In this document: one piece after another, positions 1-14,700 of the stretch
Numbering within the stretch: position 1 is the stretch's first letter
Layout: each line of letters starts with the position of its first letter
Assembly: GCA_037576195.1 (NCBI GenBank)
Contig: CM075103.1
Span: 8,246,001 to 8,310,000 of the forward strand
Reading direction: 5' to 3'
Source of the DNA: Phytoseiulus persimilis
Taxonomy: Eukaryota; Arthropoda; Arachnida; Mesostigmata; Phytoseiidae
Length of the DNA stretch: 64,000 nt
Notes under the pieces: generated by a model
Told to the model about the DNA's origin: nothing
The model's input: the letters and a program-made list of their open reading frames with translations, nothing else
Database searches by the model: none
Made by a program: the position numbers and the translations under genes

Positions 1-3000
1 TGAATGACCTCACCAAGTACTCGATGGTCATCCGGCTCCCTGCAGAAGAGGGACGAACACTTGACTCCCGACGAAGTTCGAGTTTCTTTACGAGTCCTGA
101 GAGGCGAATTCCGGTTGACGCTTCGGGCTTTACACTCACCTTAGGAAGAGTTGGCAGAACGCTCGTCGGCTGGTTTGGCTTGAGGACAATTTGAGCTAAC
201 TCCCTCGGGGACAGGACCGGCTCGCTCAGGCTGCTTTCCAGGAAGTTCCACAACAGCGCGGCAACCACGCAGGGATTCGGCTCGTTCCGAAGTCGCTCCC
301 AAGCACCTTCGGCAAGGAGGGACCAAGTTCAAGCGCCATGTTGGCAATACCAGCAACCCGCGACAATCGTCGAGAAAACCGGGGAGCTCACCTCCGTTCT
401 CGTTGAGGGCCTTCTTGTATCTTTGTATGAACAACCAGAACGACGGTTGGAGGTCTTTGTGTTGGAAGAGCATACACTTGGCAACGACATTGGCGCTCAT
501 CCGACTCCGAACCGCTTGGGAATGAGGGCCACCTTGCTCACGCGCATTCCTCGAATGCTGGCTCTCGAAAAGCCGCATTTCGTCGGAGGAAGAATCTTCG
601 AGGCCATTGTCATCGTTTGAGAGATTGCCGTTGGCCTGTAGAAGATTCAGTGAGCGTCCCATCGCTTCATCGTTTCCGGGCGCCGATGGAGAAACTCTGT
701 TGTGCTTGTTCGAGAAGGGCAAGTGCAAACAGGATGAACTCGTGAGGCGTCCGCAGCCTGCTGACGTTGCATGCTCTACTTCACGTACCGCCTTCGAAGA
801 CATCAGTTGCTGATATATGGCGTTCTTCTCAAGCTGGCTCTGTCGTTCCTCACTCGCGTCTGAAGGTCGTCAGTGGTAGAGATTCGTTAGTCATCCTTCT
901 CAACAGATCTCTCAAACTCGGGCTGTTCGTCGCGGGGGACGCTCGGAACGCCTCACTCACCGATGGAGAAGTCCTCAACATCCCCTTCGCTGACGTCGGA
1001 GTCGTCTTCGTCGTCTCCGTCCGAAGAGTCCAAGTTGGAGTACAGGCCTGCCGACTCGAGGAGCCCTTTGAGGCCGGCCACCATCAGTTCGTCTGGAAGA
1101 GCACGAAGTGACCACTTCACTTCGACTGTTTCTCCGAGAAAGCGAAGTTTCCGTTCCCTCGGCGCGGATTCGCCGCTCGATACATATAGTGTTGATCCTA
1201 CCTTCGTTCAATTGCTGCTGACTCGCAGCTGAAGACGGCGCCGGCGTCGACGACGAGGGTGTGGTCGCTGGTCTCCAAACGGTCGCATCGTATGTATTAC
1301 TAATGAAGTCGTTATAAAACGCCGTGAGTTCGCTAAGCTGCAACGGAAATGAAAAATTCATTCATCATTGAATCGGAGGAATTCTAGGAAGGAGAGGAGA
1401 ACTCCGAGCTAAAATGTATTTTCCGATTCCGGACAAGCCCAGTGAGGAGTCGGAATCGAGCTAGTTGAACGCAATTCCGGTGATGGCGTGGTTTCGAGAA
1501 CCCTCCAACAGACCCGCCGCTCTCCGATACAGTCTCAAATGATTCAGTTTATCGATCAGCCAATAGCATGATGCAGAAGCCGGAACGTGTCTTGACGGGA
1601 CCGACGAGCGTGTGACCCGAAATGATTCGAAGCGCTTCGAATTCTGCAGGCAACATTCGAGAAAGCCGCGATCGTTTTTGCGGTTTCTGTGTCTCTGGTC
1701 AAAACTACCCTTCCATGCCGCGAATCGCAGATCCCGGATCTCATATCCCGCATTGCATGAAGACCTCGATGTTTCGAACTATTGAGTCTCGAGAACTTTC
1801 CTCGTTTTTCGCCCATGAAAACTTTACTGTGCACTACATCGGAATTCGGTTCTGAGACCCTAATTATTTGTTACCCCAACAAACACGAATTGTTCATCAT
1901 TAATAGTTAATTAATCCGAGCTCGCATGTTCAGGATACAAATAATCGAGAACGGGAGGACGGGGGAGTTCTTGTTGCAGAGGATCTCAATCCTAGGCTCT
2001 CGCAGAAATCTTCCCAGGGCCTAACCCCCTCCGACTCTCCCCCCCTCCCCCCCGTCCCCTCGAAAACTACGAAAAGGCTTACCTCAATATTTTCGCTGTC
2101 ATCGGATGAAGCAGATATGGAATGGGACTGCAGCGGGCTCGCAAGCTGGAGTAAACGCTCGCAGCAATAGTATATCAACCGCGGGATGTATCTGTAAGTA
2201 TCAAGAGCGAACTCGGTTTTAATGAACACCGGCATCGGTTGTCCCCCGAATTGCGGATCGGGAACTGAGTTCTGTAGTCATGGGTTTGTTGTCGCTGCAC
2301 CTACCGCAGATGCCTCTGTTCCAATCCATGTAGGACCTTGTTTTGGTCCTCCAAGCACTGCCACAGTGTGTATGGCTTCTTCTTTTTGTCTCTGTAAAAC
2401 ATCGAACGCGACTCGAGTGATTGTCTCGTTGCGAGCGACGGAATGTGGTCCAATTCAAGGCGGCTCAATACTAGAATCGCTGACTGCCGACAACGGAATT
2501 CGATGGAGATTGATGCGAACGCTTGAATGCTCAGTACGGAGAGAGAATCACGGAGTCTCGATGAAATTCAGCATGCTCAGTCTCCGGTTCCCATCGACTC
2601 GCAACCTCGGAGTTTTGTCTGATCAGAGCATTGTCTTCGAGCTGAAAATTTGGCACGATGCGCGCACCCACCCGATTCGCGATGAACCGCACTGGTCTAC
2701 TCTAAAGACGTCGAGCAGGTTCTCACGCTGAACTTAGAGCTCTTTCCGATCCTGAATTGGACTCACATTTGTCTCGGAAAGACGACGAAGAGAGGAAGCA
2801 CATATTGAGCGAATTCCTGGACGCATAGAATTTGATCCGACGTCTGAATTGAGCCAGGTCTCTTCAGACGCACGTACCGAATCGCGTCGTTCGCACGACA
2901 CCGTAACCAGTATATCTGTGAAAGAATGAGCGACCCTTGGCCTCGTATATCCCCCGAGAATCTTAGACATTAGTTCTGGACGGCTCAGCTTTTCCATGCA

Positions 3001-4953
3001 AACGGAGATCAGTTAAAAGCCTTCGACGGCGAAGCAACTCCAAATTACGAGCACCGAATATTCGTCGAATATTATCGATTTTGAAGATGTTCGTTGGGAG
3101 GTCAGCCAGCAGAGCAAGCAATCGACTTCTCTCGAAGCAGACCGCCGCGAACGTCGTTCTGGGCCCTTGCCGAACCGATAAGAGTAACGGGCACGCAGAC
3201 GCGAAACGGGCTCAAGCACTTCATCAGTCCAGCCACACTCAAACTTGCCCACATTCAGCCTATCTAGTTGACCCCATAATGAGTTTGTTGACATTACCAG
3301 ATAACAGGCGATTAGCACACCGGTTCTCCCAAGCCCAGCGTGGCAGTGGACCGCAATTTTTCCCTGTTTCAAGCTGAACGTCATCACCTTCACGATGTCG
3401 AGTATGGTCCACTTCGGAAGCGTTCCGTAATCTTTCCAGGCGAAATTATAGAAGAAGACTGCAAATTAATGGTCACGCGTTAGAACTGGCGCCCGAAGAC
3501 CTCCATGCAAGGTGTCCCGCTCCCGAAAATTCTCCTCTGTCTTCCTCGGTCCTCGGCAGAGGAGAGACTCCCCCAAACGAATTTCCATCGCAGACAGCCA
3601 TCGTGTCTCTCTCACCCGCGGACTCCAAGGAGAACAGCAGGACCGATGAGCTGTAGGCTCGAGAGGATCCGGTTTGAGCATGGCCTGCGCTGCCGAACTC
3701 TCGCCCCGAGCATACGACGCTACTCCTCGTTCCTCTACTCTCGTTGTCCCATGCCCGTGGCCTAAGAAAGGCAAGCACTTTCGTGGGAGTTCGAGCTCGC
3801 TCGAATTTTCGAGTCGAATTTTCTCCTAGAGCTCGGGCCCTCGTCAATTATTGACACGATGCGTGTGGGGAAACGTCGAAACGCAGCGTCAGAACACGAT
3901 TCGCATCACATGGTACTAGTATGACGTTCTCTTCTCGCATCTCTCTGGAATCGATAGAAGGTCACGATGGGGTTCCTCTCGGCACGACAGCTCCGAGCTG
4001 CTCGCTTGGTCACCTCTGCCATTGCCGGCTGAACAAGCTCCGCGAACCTGATGGATATTCCAGGGGGATCTCGTGACCGAAACTATCAGAAGCCACAGGG
4101 CTAGAAATCACTTCGTGAAAGCATCGACAAACTCAATCCTAACAGGCTTCACGAGTTCCAACGGTCCATCGACGTTCTTTGATCTCGCTACCGTTCTTCT
4201 CGGGCCTGTTCGTCGACGATTCGTTTCAACGGTCATAACACACAAGCCCTGCGGAAATGAGGTCGAGAGCGAGACCGAGGACTCACCTTGGTTCTCCATC
4301 AGCTGCAATGGTTTGTAAGAAAAGCCCTCGGGCTCGAGTGGCGGCCCGCACGACGCGTGTTCCCCTGGTGTCTGCAAATTGAACACCGCCCTGATTCCGT
4401 TATCCTTGAATTGGCTGATTATGTCGTAGCGGGCGATAAGCTTCGTGTTCGGCCGAGACATCGCGAGGATGTCATCCGTCACCCTGAAATTACAGCAAAC
4501 AGAAACATCGAGTTGTCAACTGGGGCCGTTTCAAACGATCTGCTCTACGTACATACGGTTCTGAACTACCGTTCGTTGCTCCTTGCGGCACTTTTTTGCG
4601 TCATATTGATTTTTGATCCGGGAGCCTTCCGGGTGACATTTTACTCACCAATGCGAGAAGAGGCCTTTGATCGCTGCTTGCTGGTCGGGCCAGACGCAAC
4701 CGCCGCAGTATTTGCATCCATTGCCTCCGCAAAAAACTTGACACTGAAGATCCGACGACGTTGTTTTGCGCAGGCGTTCGGAGATCGCATGATAACTGTA
4801 AAGTTGGGAGAGCTCATAACCGCGTCTCCCCCTCGGGAGGGCTCGAGATGAAGAGCCAAAATATTGGAGATATTCCTCCTTCGAGGAAGCTGGCAGCGAA
4901 GACGTCAACACGCATCGCGCTGTTATCCTATCGTCCGGGCTCGATTTAGACAT
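1..4953 (-). CDS. PTPDC1: PTPDC1-like protein tyrosine phosphatase, 3' end beyond window
   Basis: Ten exons (read downwards): 4953-4649, 4483-4287, 3458-3298, 2915-2767, 2391-2305, 2191-2083, 1337-1202, 1125-961, 859-392 and 306-140, all with GT-AG borders and matching phases. This gives 648 codons; the rest lies off the left edge. The start ATG at 4953 is the first in the open frame leading into a conserved Cys-rich segment (CGGNGCKYCGG). Next come VTDDILAMSRP, NLQTPGEHASCG, a WKD loop (Asp177) and the signature HCHAGLGRTG (Cys206, Arg212), then VRLKRPGSIQT and a basic segment ending RYIPRLIYYCCERLL. After an acidic, low-complexity middle the conserved C-terminal block GAWERLRNEPNPCVVAALLW follows. 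The order matches vertebrate PTPDC1, a dual-specificity-type phosphatase linked to cilia and centrosomes; that role is family knowledge. All catalytic residues are present. The last exon, near base 100, is uncertain because no acceptor there gives a clean continuation. Confidence 0.85.
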
Positions 4954-7900
4954 TGATGAGGACGGCGAGCGTTCCGTTACGGTCAATGCCTTCAGGAACC
5001 TGTGCGCCACGACGAGTCGATTGATTCATCTTCGGTCGAAGTGGGGAAGCCTCATGACAAAATTCAGAAGCACACAGCCGTTCCCGGCAGGGTCGGCTGA
5101 ATCGCATCGCTGCCAAGCTTGCTCAACGCTAGCCGGCTTGCATACTAACTCGTAAACTCGTGTGCTCGAGAGACTCGGTCACGTTCTCGATTCCTCTGGC
5201 TGCCGCAAGGCCAGACGCAAAAGCCCAGAGGCACGAGATCGTTGTTCCGAAGTCATATCTCACGGCTCGAGCACCTCATACGGCATCCGATCGGAGTATG
5301 GGCGCCGACAAGTAATTTGTCAACAAGTTATCGCGATATTAGGCGAGTTCTCGACCCAATCCGAATCGTATATTTTCGTCGCTGATATTGTTATTATGGA
5401 CGTCACGCTTCGACTAAGTTGTGAGGCCCGCACGGTTCTACCTTTACGCTCGTGCCTCATGCACTCTGGCATGGACAATGCCTCAACAGCCCCGAGACAA
5501 TAAATGGGCGTCCCGAGCGCGAAGTTAGACGCCTGCGCAGAAAGACATTCTGTGCATTTAAGTGAAATTCAACTGTTAATCATGCTGAGTTGGCAATCAC
5601 GTCGAATCAACGATGAAGGGCATGGCACGGATAACGATGGTGGAGCGATGCCAGCGTCGTCCAGATCCAACCCCACGAAACGAGCCTCACTTTAGTCCCT
5701 GACGCCGAACTGTCGGTCATCCGGGGCGTTGAGGTAACACTGGAGTTCACAGCTCGCAGATCATTATAACCGTTCCAAAATGAGGCTCCGGCTCGTGATC
5801 AGATGGAATAGAACGAGATTCATGTTTTTGCAGTGACTGACGCGCCCACGGCTCCGATACCGCGGGCACATTAGCGCCAGACAGTGGCACTGATAGTCTT
5901 CCTGCGTCAAGAAAGGGACGCAGCAAGCTATTCAAATCAATTCTCCAGTCAAGAGAAGAATCTTTGTGGAATACTATTCGAATGGTTGTCGTGTAGAAGG
6001 AACCTGGGTCAAGGCCTCACAGTTGTGAAGAGGCGGGTTCGGCGGCAGAAATCGGCTAATCTGCTGCAAGATTCGAAAAGCAGCATCCCAACGAGACTGC
6101 CGTTCGATTCCGACCGGCGAAAACATCTCCCCTCAATGCGACGGGCTTCGGAAGAGAACGGATGTTCCGTTGACTGAGCGTCGTGAGGCCTGAGGTCAAC
6201 GTGGGAATCGAAAACACAGGTCTTCCGATCGATCAGAGAGGCTTCAGCGGGTATCCACCTCCCAAAGCCTGCGACCGAATTCCGCAGAGCTCGCGACGGC
6301 GACCGCTTTCCGATCTCAGTTCGAAATCCGAACCGAAAATCGCCGCCCCCCCTCCCCTTCTTCCCCCGAGCTATTCGATGCATTAGCAATGCCAACGCTG
6401 CAGAGCGGGCATGCAAACATACGTTTTGATTCTTCGTGCTGACGGTACCAAGGAGATATTGAGTTATTTCTGCGGAGTGTCCGGGAAAACCTCCCTCGAT
6501 GAAGTGCATCCCGGTTCTACCTCCGAGCGGATATCTGGGCAGGGTTCAAATGGAAAACGAACGACTCCAAGTATTCAAGAGGAGCATCCCGACGAGGTAT
6601 CGCGATGTCTGACCGCAGCGGTTGGTAGATGCTCTTGGCAAATCGAGGCGGAAAACCTTGGAACTGTAATCGCCAGTCTCAGTTGGACGGCGCTTGCCCA
6701 AAGTCACGTGCTGTGGATACGTGGCCACCGCAGGCTTCCACCACGCCACCCAGAGTTTCTGTCGGAGTCAGGAACTCTCGGGATTCAATGAATATTTCGT
6801 TCGTTCTTGGTGCCGCCATCGTGCGATTCCGGCTGCGTGGCCTCGGCGAATCTCTCCTGATCAACAAACCCGGAAGCCAACCGAGTATTCGGTGAGACGA
6901 TAGTCGGCTCTCGATCAAGAAACGGCGACACTCCAACAGCAACTTCGGTTCCGCGACATCTTCATTCGGTTCGCCGGCTGATAACTCCGCGCGGGATTTC
7001 GCTTCGTCCGCGAAGTCTCTCGCACTCTGCGCCGCAGACGGGGCGAGTAGCGGTTCGTTATCGAGATTTCGGGGTCCATTCCTTGTGGATCTCATCGATC
7101 GGACGTTATTACGTTGAGTCCACCTCTCAGATCGCGACGAAACGAGCTGCCGAAATCGGGCGGGCTGAGAGTCGAGGCCTAGATGAGGCTCGATCTTCGA
7201 TAGAAATCGTCCCTTCGCGGAGAAAGCGTCGGGATGAAGGAGGCAAAAACGCCGTGACACGGGCGGATTTGAGGACAATCAATCGCAACCACAAAGGAGG
7301 CAATCGAAGGATCAGATTTCATCGTCTGCGAGTGAAACTGTTGGAGGCCATCAATCGACCGAGGTTTACGGGGTACGCGCTCTGGGATTGAGTCTACCGT
7401 TACACTCCCTACACACCATTCGGAAATCAGCGATATTATTATCGAGGCTCGAAAACGATTTGCGCTCGATACGAGATCCTACACCACGTCGACTCCCCGC
7501 GCTCTTTCTACAGGTGGCCGCCCCGGGGAACGGAAAGCTCCGCTTTCAAGGGAAATCCGCGAGAGCATCGAGCCTGGGCTTCAACGGGGATAATTCTCCG
7601 TTCGATTGCGGATGGGAGTCTGGAACAACAACTCCAAGACATTCGGTTCTTTCTCCTGGATTTGAATGAGGCTCGATCGCACTCCTCGCTTTCCCGCTAA
7701 GGAATTCCTCCTGTTTCCACTGGAACTCCTGAATTTCTGTCAGTCACTCAGCTCGACGGTATATTCTCTACCTAAAGAAAATCTCGAAACAACAACTGAT
7801 CGAAGAGCCAGCTGATACCGAGAAAGATGGCACAGGAGCTCAAACTATTTATCCTTGGGGAAGCACACTGAACCGCACTCCTCATCGAGGCCACACTCTC

Positions 7901-10900
7901 ACGGAGTTCAACCCGGATATTTGTCCACCGCGCGGAACGACGACCGGTAACCTCTGAAGCGAACATTTTACCTCGGCGAAGGAGGGTCCTCGGCCATACT
8001 GCTAACCATGGCGTTTCAGCCCTCTCATCACGGCAGAATCTCCGTCTGAGGCCGATTGCATGGCGAATTCAGGACTCTGACTGAGCGAGGGTACTCTCGC
8101 GGCGTTTCCATAGTAAACGCAATGCATCCGCGGGCGCCGATTCTCGAAAGGGAGGGTAGACCCCCATCGTCCACCGTGAATCGAGCTCGAATCTGCGGCC
8201 ATTCGAATCCACCGGAGAGGCCGAACGGAAAGAGACGACTAGTGTCGCCCAACCGGAGGGGTTAGAACTCTGAGGTCAGGAAAGCATTGCGGACTCCGAA
8301 GTACCATCGAAAGTTCGTATTATCCAACCGCAGTCCATGACAAGCTCCAGGTCGAAATCAGCCTCCCGAAACTCTATTAGAGGGGTCTGCGTCCCCCTTC
8401 CGAGCCGATCCGTTCTCAGTCTCCGAGATACCGGGAGTGCTTCGATCTCGCCGTAAGAACTTTTCGTGCCGAGGTTGCGCACGAACCCGCCCACGCGGTT
8501 CGTTCGCATTTCGTGCTCTCATCGTGCTCGAAATGGGTGACCCATGCTGCACTCCGGTGATAATGAACGCGATGGATCGCGGAGGTGCAGGCTTGAGTCG
8601 GCAACGGCCCGCGACACGCCGGGAGAGTCAAAACAAAGATTCCAAGTATACGGTCAGACGGAAGTGACGAGCACGTGACTCGGAGATTCGATTACCGCTG
8701 GTTGTGAATGGTTTCCAGTTCGTGAGAGTGTTTCGATCGCCATCGGAATCGCGCCTACTGCTATTACAGCTGCTATTGCTAGTTTCCTGCCCGTAGTCGA
8801 CAGCGCGGTGCTTCGATAGCTCACATTCTAGCCAAGTTTCAAACCTCGAGCCGTCCACGGAGCCACGCGGAAGTTCATGCGCGATGTCACGTAGCTTCCG
8901 CTCCGGAACTGCGAGTCGACCACCGTCATCAGCGATGAGAAAGTCGGTCACCTGTACATGGGAAAATCGGGCTCTCCACGTTATACGCTTCGTCGGTTCA
9001 TCTCGCAGGGCGTCGCTTAACAGGTCCCTTATGCGTTATAGGAGATGTTGGACCCAAGCTTTCTGATGTGACCGCGGCACAATCCATCACTCCGCAACCC
9101 CGTTCGGGGCTCCAAACCAGTTGAGGACGAGTCTTCATCTCTCTGGCACTCGTGGAAGGAAGTCCGTCCCGCTCATCGCGTCCGACCAGAGAACGTGGTC
9201 TTCGATAACAAGGGTGGGCTGGATGCTCTCACGACTCGGCTGTATGAATGACCCGGATGCGAGAGCATGCGAGTGTCAGCCACGCGGAACGTTCAAATCA
9301 TATGAAGGCATTGAATCCCGTCGTAATTGTCCGGAATCGGGTTCTCTGTCTGCTCGCGGACACGAGGGATCGTCGGTCCACAAAACGTGTTCTGATTCAG
9401 ATAACGCCATCGAGGGCGATATTGTCTCTCGGCAAGGTCGAGGGCGGCCAACCAGCGGAACGTTTATGTAACCACTGGCTGAGGCCGTCGCGCTTCGCCG
9501 CGAAGGAAATCTACTATGTTGTGGGAGGATCCTGAGCCTGTTCTGGTGCCGTGACTGCAGAAAAGCGGAAACGCGCGTATTACGCAAAAAATACGGAGGT
9601 CCCACGAATAAAGTATGCAAAAGGGAGAAATCGAGTTTTTCTCCCCTTCTGTTGACCGCTTCGTGGGGTTTTTCGTGTGTCACTTCATCCTGCCATTTAC
9701 CGGGAAGATACAACCCGACGCCAAAAATCACCGAATGGCTAGTGAAGTTCACAGAAACATGCGCGCGCAGGAGCGGGCGTGCGCAGTGACGGAGGGGATC
9801 CGATCCCGAAACAACAACGTCTAAAGCTCTAGTAAAGTTCCAGGATGGAACGTCCCGAGTATGTCGAACAATATGATTGACGGTGATTACGGGAATATCG
9901 GGAGCACCTATAACTCCCTACGCCCAATGTCGCCCGGGACGCCGCACACGGACTTACAAGGGGAAGTTTCCGTTTCGTCACTCAACAAACTTGGAAAACG
10001 AGTTCTTGGTGGTGCATAACGAAGGAAGACGTGAATAAACCAGTCACCGCACGTACCGGACGGCGTACCTGGCATGCAGCCGTGTTTCTCCATAGAGAGG
10101 CTGCGTCATTCAGGCGAGCCTTTCCTTGCTAGTGATCCGATGAGTGATTCAAGCTCAGCAAGAATCATACGCCATCAACGCAGAGGGGTAGTCTGCTATG
10201 TATCGTTCGAGCGGGGCGATCAGGCCACTCCTTCCGATATGGTTTGATCAATTTTTCGATGCGACGGGCAGCAGTCTTCCCAATTTCATCTCGAGAGAGC
10301 CACAAATTGAGCGGTCGGCGAAGCTCTCTGATTCGTAACTCGACAGCCGTCCTCTGGCTACAGAAAAGATGAAATCCGACCCAAATCAGCTTTTTCACGC
10401 GCTCCATTTTCTCAAGAGCTTTCATGTTGAGGGGCAAATGAATGGCTCGTTTCGTGTGGATGTTGCTCATAGCTCCATGCCACCGACGAAGGCGCCACAG
10501 TACACGAGACAGTCGACTGTCCAAATTTGAGAGTGGAAAGAAACTTTGACGATCAGATAGACCACACTTATGAAGGCACCGAAAATCGGAAGCGACATTA
10601 TAAACCAGTTCGGAGACGCCGTGCCCCGTTCTTAAGAACCGGTGGTTCAGAGTAAACGACGAGGAGGACGATAGCCTCTGTCAAGTGGGCTCAGATGAAG
10701 ATTTCCGCCACTGTCGGTGGGAGCTTGGACGCTCATTGGTCCGTCTCGTCAACTCTCAGGTCATCGAAAATCGTGATCCGTTGCTGCTAAGGGATTCTCC
10801 GCAACATTTCGCGGGGTCACGAAAGGAATACGATTCGTCGACGTTTCGCTTACGCGCGCTACTGTTGCTTCGTCGCGCAGCGATATCGCTCCGCGTGACG

Positions 10901-11747
10901 GAAACTTTGGAGGAGCGTTCTGCGCTTCGCTCTTGGGCAGGCGTGGAATTTCCTCAAGAACTCAGCGTTCTCCACGCTTTGAAAGGAATTTCGAATGCAT
11001 GGAAGATACGGCAGACGCACGTACGAGGGCCGAAACGGGATCTTGTCGCCGGCGCGCAATGTTTTGATTCGAGCGACCGCGTTGCTCCAGGGCTACGGAA
11101 CGACACATCATTCGAAACAAAAGCCGGAAGGTGAGCGTTCGAGAAAGATTCAAACAGCTCTATTCTCTAAGACCGCGACAATCACGGATCGATGATGGTT
11201 CCCGGTTATCTCGAGGAACGGTTCGGGAAGTTTTCCGTTCCTGAGAAACTTCTCTGATACACGTGAAAAGTCACTTGTGGCGACTGATTCGGGTCGTTCG
11301 TATTTCATGTGACTGAGTTTTCCCTTTCCGCTATGCTCAGAGTCGGGAGAATGGACTTTCCTCCAGAATGCTCATAGATCTTGGAAAATTTTTGTGCTCG
11401 GCGCACTGACCAGACACACAGTGAGCGTTCAGAAATTGAGAAGGGGACGAATTCAGAACCTTCATCTTTTAGTTTCGATAGCTGCGGCCGGCTGCTGTCG
11501 AGTTTGTTCCTACAGTTCACTGTTCAATTGCTCCCATCAGCGTGTTAGCGAACCGGTGCCAGTGAGTTGAGGAACGATATTCGAATGGTAATTGATTGAG
11601 GAAACCATTTCCTTGAACGAACACGTCGCACTTCTGTCTCGAGGAATCTCGGAAGCCGAAGTGCTTTCGTGGAGCCCCGATTCATGGGTATAGCTAGCAA
11701 TCCCAGCTTCTCGCGGCTACCACTGAGTCGTTGTTCGAAATTCGCAG
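4954..11747. other. No supported gene between PTPDC1-like and ATP13A1-like genes
   Basis: This interval lies upstream of both diverging genes, so it should hold both promoters. Open frames up to about 200 codons occur on both strands (for example minus 6679-7278 and minus 10165-10524). They overlap in opposite directions, have no recognisable domain and no convincing splice context. I see no RNA gene or clear repeat array. Confidence 0.4.
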
Positions 11748-14700
11748 ATGCCGCTGGACGATCTCGTCACTTCGGTGGAGACGTTCGTCTGGCGCCCACC
11801 ACTCAAAGACGGTCGCGTAAGTTCATGATCTCATTCATCATTCGCCCTCGTGCAGACCTTTATTAACCAACGTTGATACTTGATTAATGCTGGGGTAACT
11901 TCAAGAAAAGGATTTCCGTTCAGGTGTGGCCGTTCGGTATAATCTACGCTATCTGGGCAGGAGCTTTGGGTCCGGCGTCGGAATACGGAGTCCTCGTTCT
12001 GCCCGTCATATTCGTCCTCCAGGTAAACAAGATGGAGATGCGATTTGGCTCAAGAGCATCTTAGGAATATCTCCGAGGGTTCAATATCTACAGAATCGGA
12101 ATCCGCTTGTATTCTAGGCACTCGTCTGGCTCGCCGTACATTGGTCCGTTGATATCCGGCGGATACTGTGTTGCACAAGGGTGAGTTCGCATAGGGGTGC
12201 GCGGTCCTCATCTCCCCTCCCAGCTCTCGTATCTCTCGATGCGAACGAAGTCCGCGAGCAAATTGTTGACGCCTCGAATTTTCCTCTCGTAGGTTTCGCC
12301 AGATGAAGCCGAGACTTGTTTGGTTCGTCCAACCGAGAACAACGGCAGCGCTGAGTTCGTGAACCTCTGCAGGGACCGCCAGACCCGATATTTCATTTTC
12401 CAGGTGAGTTCCCGCTGGATTTTCATTCTTAGAGTACCTTTGTATGTCCGCCCGTCCCACGTTGCCTCGTCCGGAACCCTTTCATCTTGAGAATGACTTC
12501 CTGACTGAACGATTTCCAGAAAACGAAGTACATCCTTGAACCAGAGACAAAGGAGTTCGAGCCTCTCAGATACCCCATCGAGAAGAAGCTCTCGGATTAT
12601 GTCAAAGCCGTCGGTAAGGGTTCCCCTCACCCAATTCCTCGATTCAAATTTTAAATAAAAAATAAAAACGAAAATCCATTGATGACGTGGAGCTTTCCGA
12701 GAAGACGCTTGGAAGAGAGACTGTCCACCGCAGGCCTCGACGACGATAATGCAAACTTCAAAAAAAGTCATTTCGGGATCAATCTCCTCAACATCGATGC
12801 CCCGGAATTTTGGCCCTTGTTCATCGAGAGAGCGACGGCACCTTTCTTCGTTTTCCAAGTATGGTGACGGAATTCTTCCGCGAAATTGTCATTCCTGAGC
12901 AACCAGTCTCATGAAATCATCGGCTGGTGGCCCTTCCTCGTTAATCGCGGATTTCGTTGCAGGTGTTCTGCGTGGGTCTCTGGTGTTTGGACGAGTACTG
13001 GTACTACTCGCTGTTCACCCTGATGATGCTGATCATGTTCGAATGCACTCTCGTCCAGCAAACCATGCGGAATCTTTCTGAAATCCGACGCATGGCTGAC
13101 TATTCATCTCCGCGAAAGATGCTCGTCTATCGGAACCGACGCTGGATCCAGATTCCGAGCCAAGAACTCGTGCCCGGCGATTTGATCTCGGTGACGAGGT
13201 CCGAAGACGCGCTCCCATGCGATGTACTCCTTCTGCGCGGAACGGCCGTCGTGGACGAGTCCCTGCTGACCGGGGAGTCCATACCCCTGATCAAAGAGGG
13301 ACTCGATCAAACAGACAATTTCGAGCGCAATCTCGACCTCCAGAGCGACACCAAACTCCACGTTCTGTCTGGTGGAACGAAAGTCCTGCAGCACACAGGA
13401 CCGGGGAGAACTTCCGGTGGCGTGAAGCCGTCTGATAGTGGTTGTCTCGGATACGTTCTGCGCACCGGATTCAGCACTTCGCAGGGAAAACTGTTGCGCA
13501 CGATCCTGTTCGGAGTGAAACGAGTCACCGCGAACAACAAAGAAACGTTCGCGTTCATCATGTTCCTGTTGGTTTTCGCTATCGCGGCGGCATCCTACGT
13601 CTGGACCAAGGGCATCCAGGATCCGAACCGGAGCCGCTACAAGCTCATGTTGGAATGTACGCTGATCCTGACGTCGGTGGTTCCGCCCGAGCTTCCTATC
13701 GAGCTGTCCTTGGCCGTGAATACGTCCCTCCTCGCCCTGGCGCGACTCGGAATCTTCTGTACGGAAGCGTTCAGGATTCCGTTCGCCGGCAAAGTGAACA
13801 TCTGCTGCTTCGACAAGACCGGGACGCTGACCTCGGATAAACTGCAGATCGACGGCGTGGCTCAGATCGGCGGACAGGTGGTTCCCGCGAAGGATTCGTC
13901 GTTCGAAACGTTGCGGGTCATGGCGTCCTGTCATTCGCTAGTGCAGACGGACGCGGGGCTCGTCGGTGATCCGCTCGAAAAAGCCACACTCAGTGCCATC
14001 GAATGGTCGGTGGCGAAGAACGACGCTTGCACACCCAACAAAGGCAAGCAGTTCGGAATGAAAGTGCACCGGAGGTTCCACTTCAGCTCTGCGCTCGGCA
14101 GGATGTCAGTGATCACTTCTAGTCTGAAACCCGTGATAGAAGTCGAATACGTCGGCACCGTGAAAGGCGCCCCCGAAGTTCTGAAGTCGATGCTGAAGGA
14201 GGTTCCGAAGAGGTACGACGAAACCCACCGAGAGCTCTCTTTCAACGGGGCGAGAGTCCTCGCGTTGGCCTACAAGGAGCTGGGGGTGCTGGACAGCGCA
14301 GCGCTCCGAGAACTGACCCGCGACGACGTGGAGTCCCAGCTCATCTTCTGCGGATTTTTGGTCGTCAGCTGTCCTATCAAGAAGGACTCGTTGCAGGCCA
14401 TTCGTCAGATCAAGCACTCCTCCCACCACGTCACCATCATCACCGGGGACGCTCCCCTCACAGCGTGCCACATAGCCCGTGAACTCGGGTTCGTTTCGAA
14501 AGCCTGTCTCGTTTTGGACCCGGTCGAACGCAAGTGGACCGGCCACAACGCACCGAGTGTCGAATTCGAACAACGTCTCCCACCCGATCACGACTTTTGT
14601 GTCACGGGGGACGGTCTGCAGTTGTTCGAAAGCGTCTGCGGCGTGAAGGCTCTCGCGCACGTCAGGGTTTTCGCCAGGGTACAGCCCAAACAGAAGGAAT

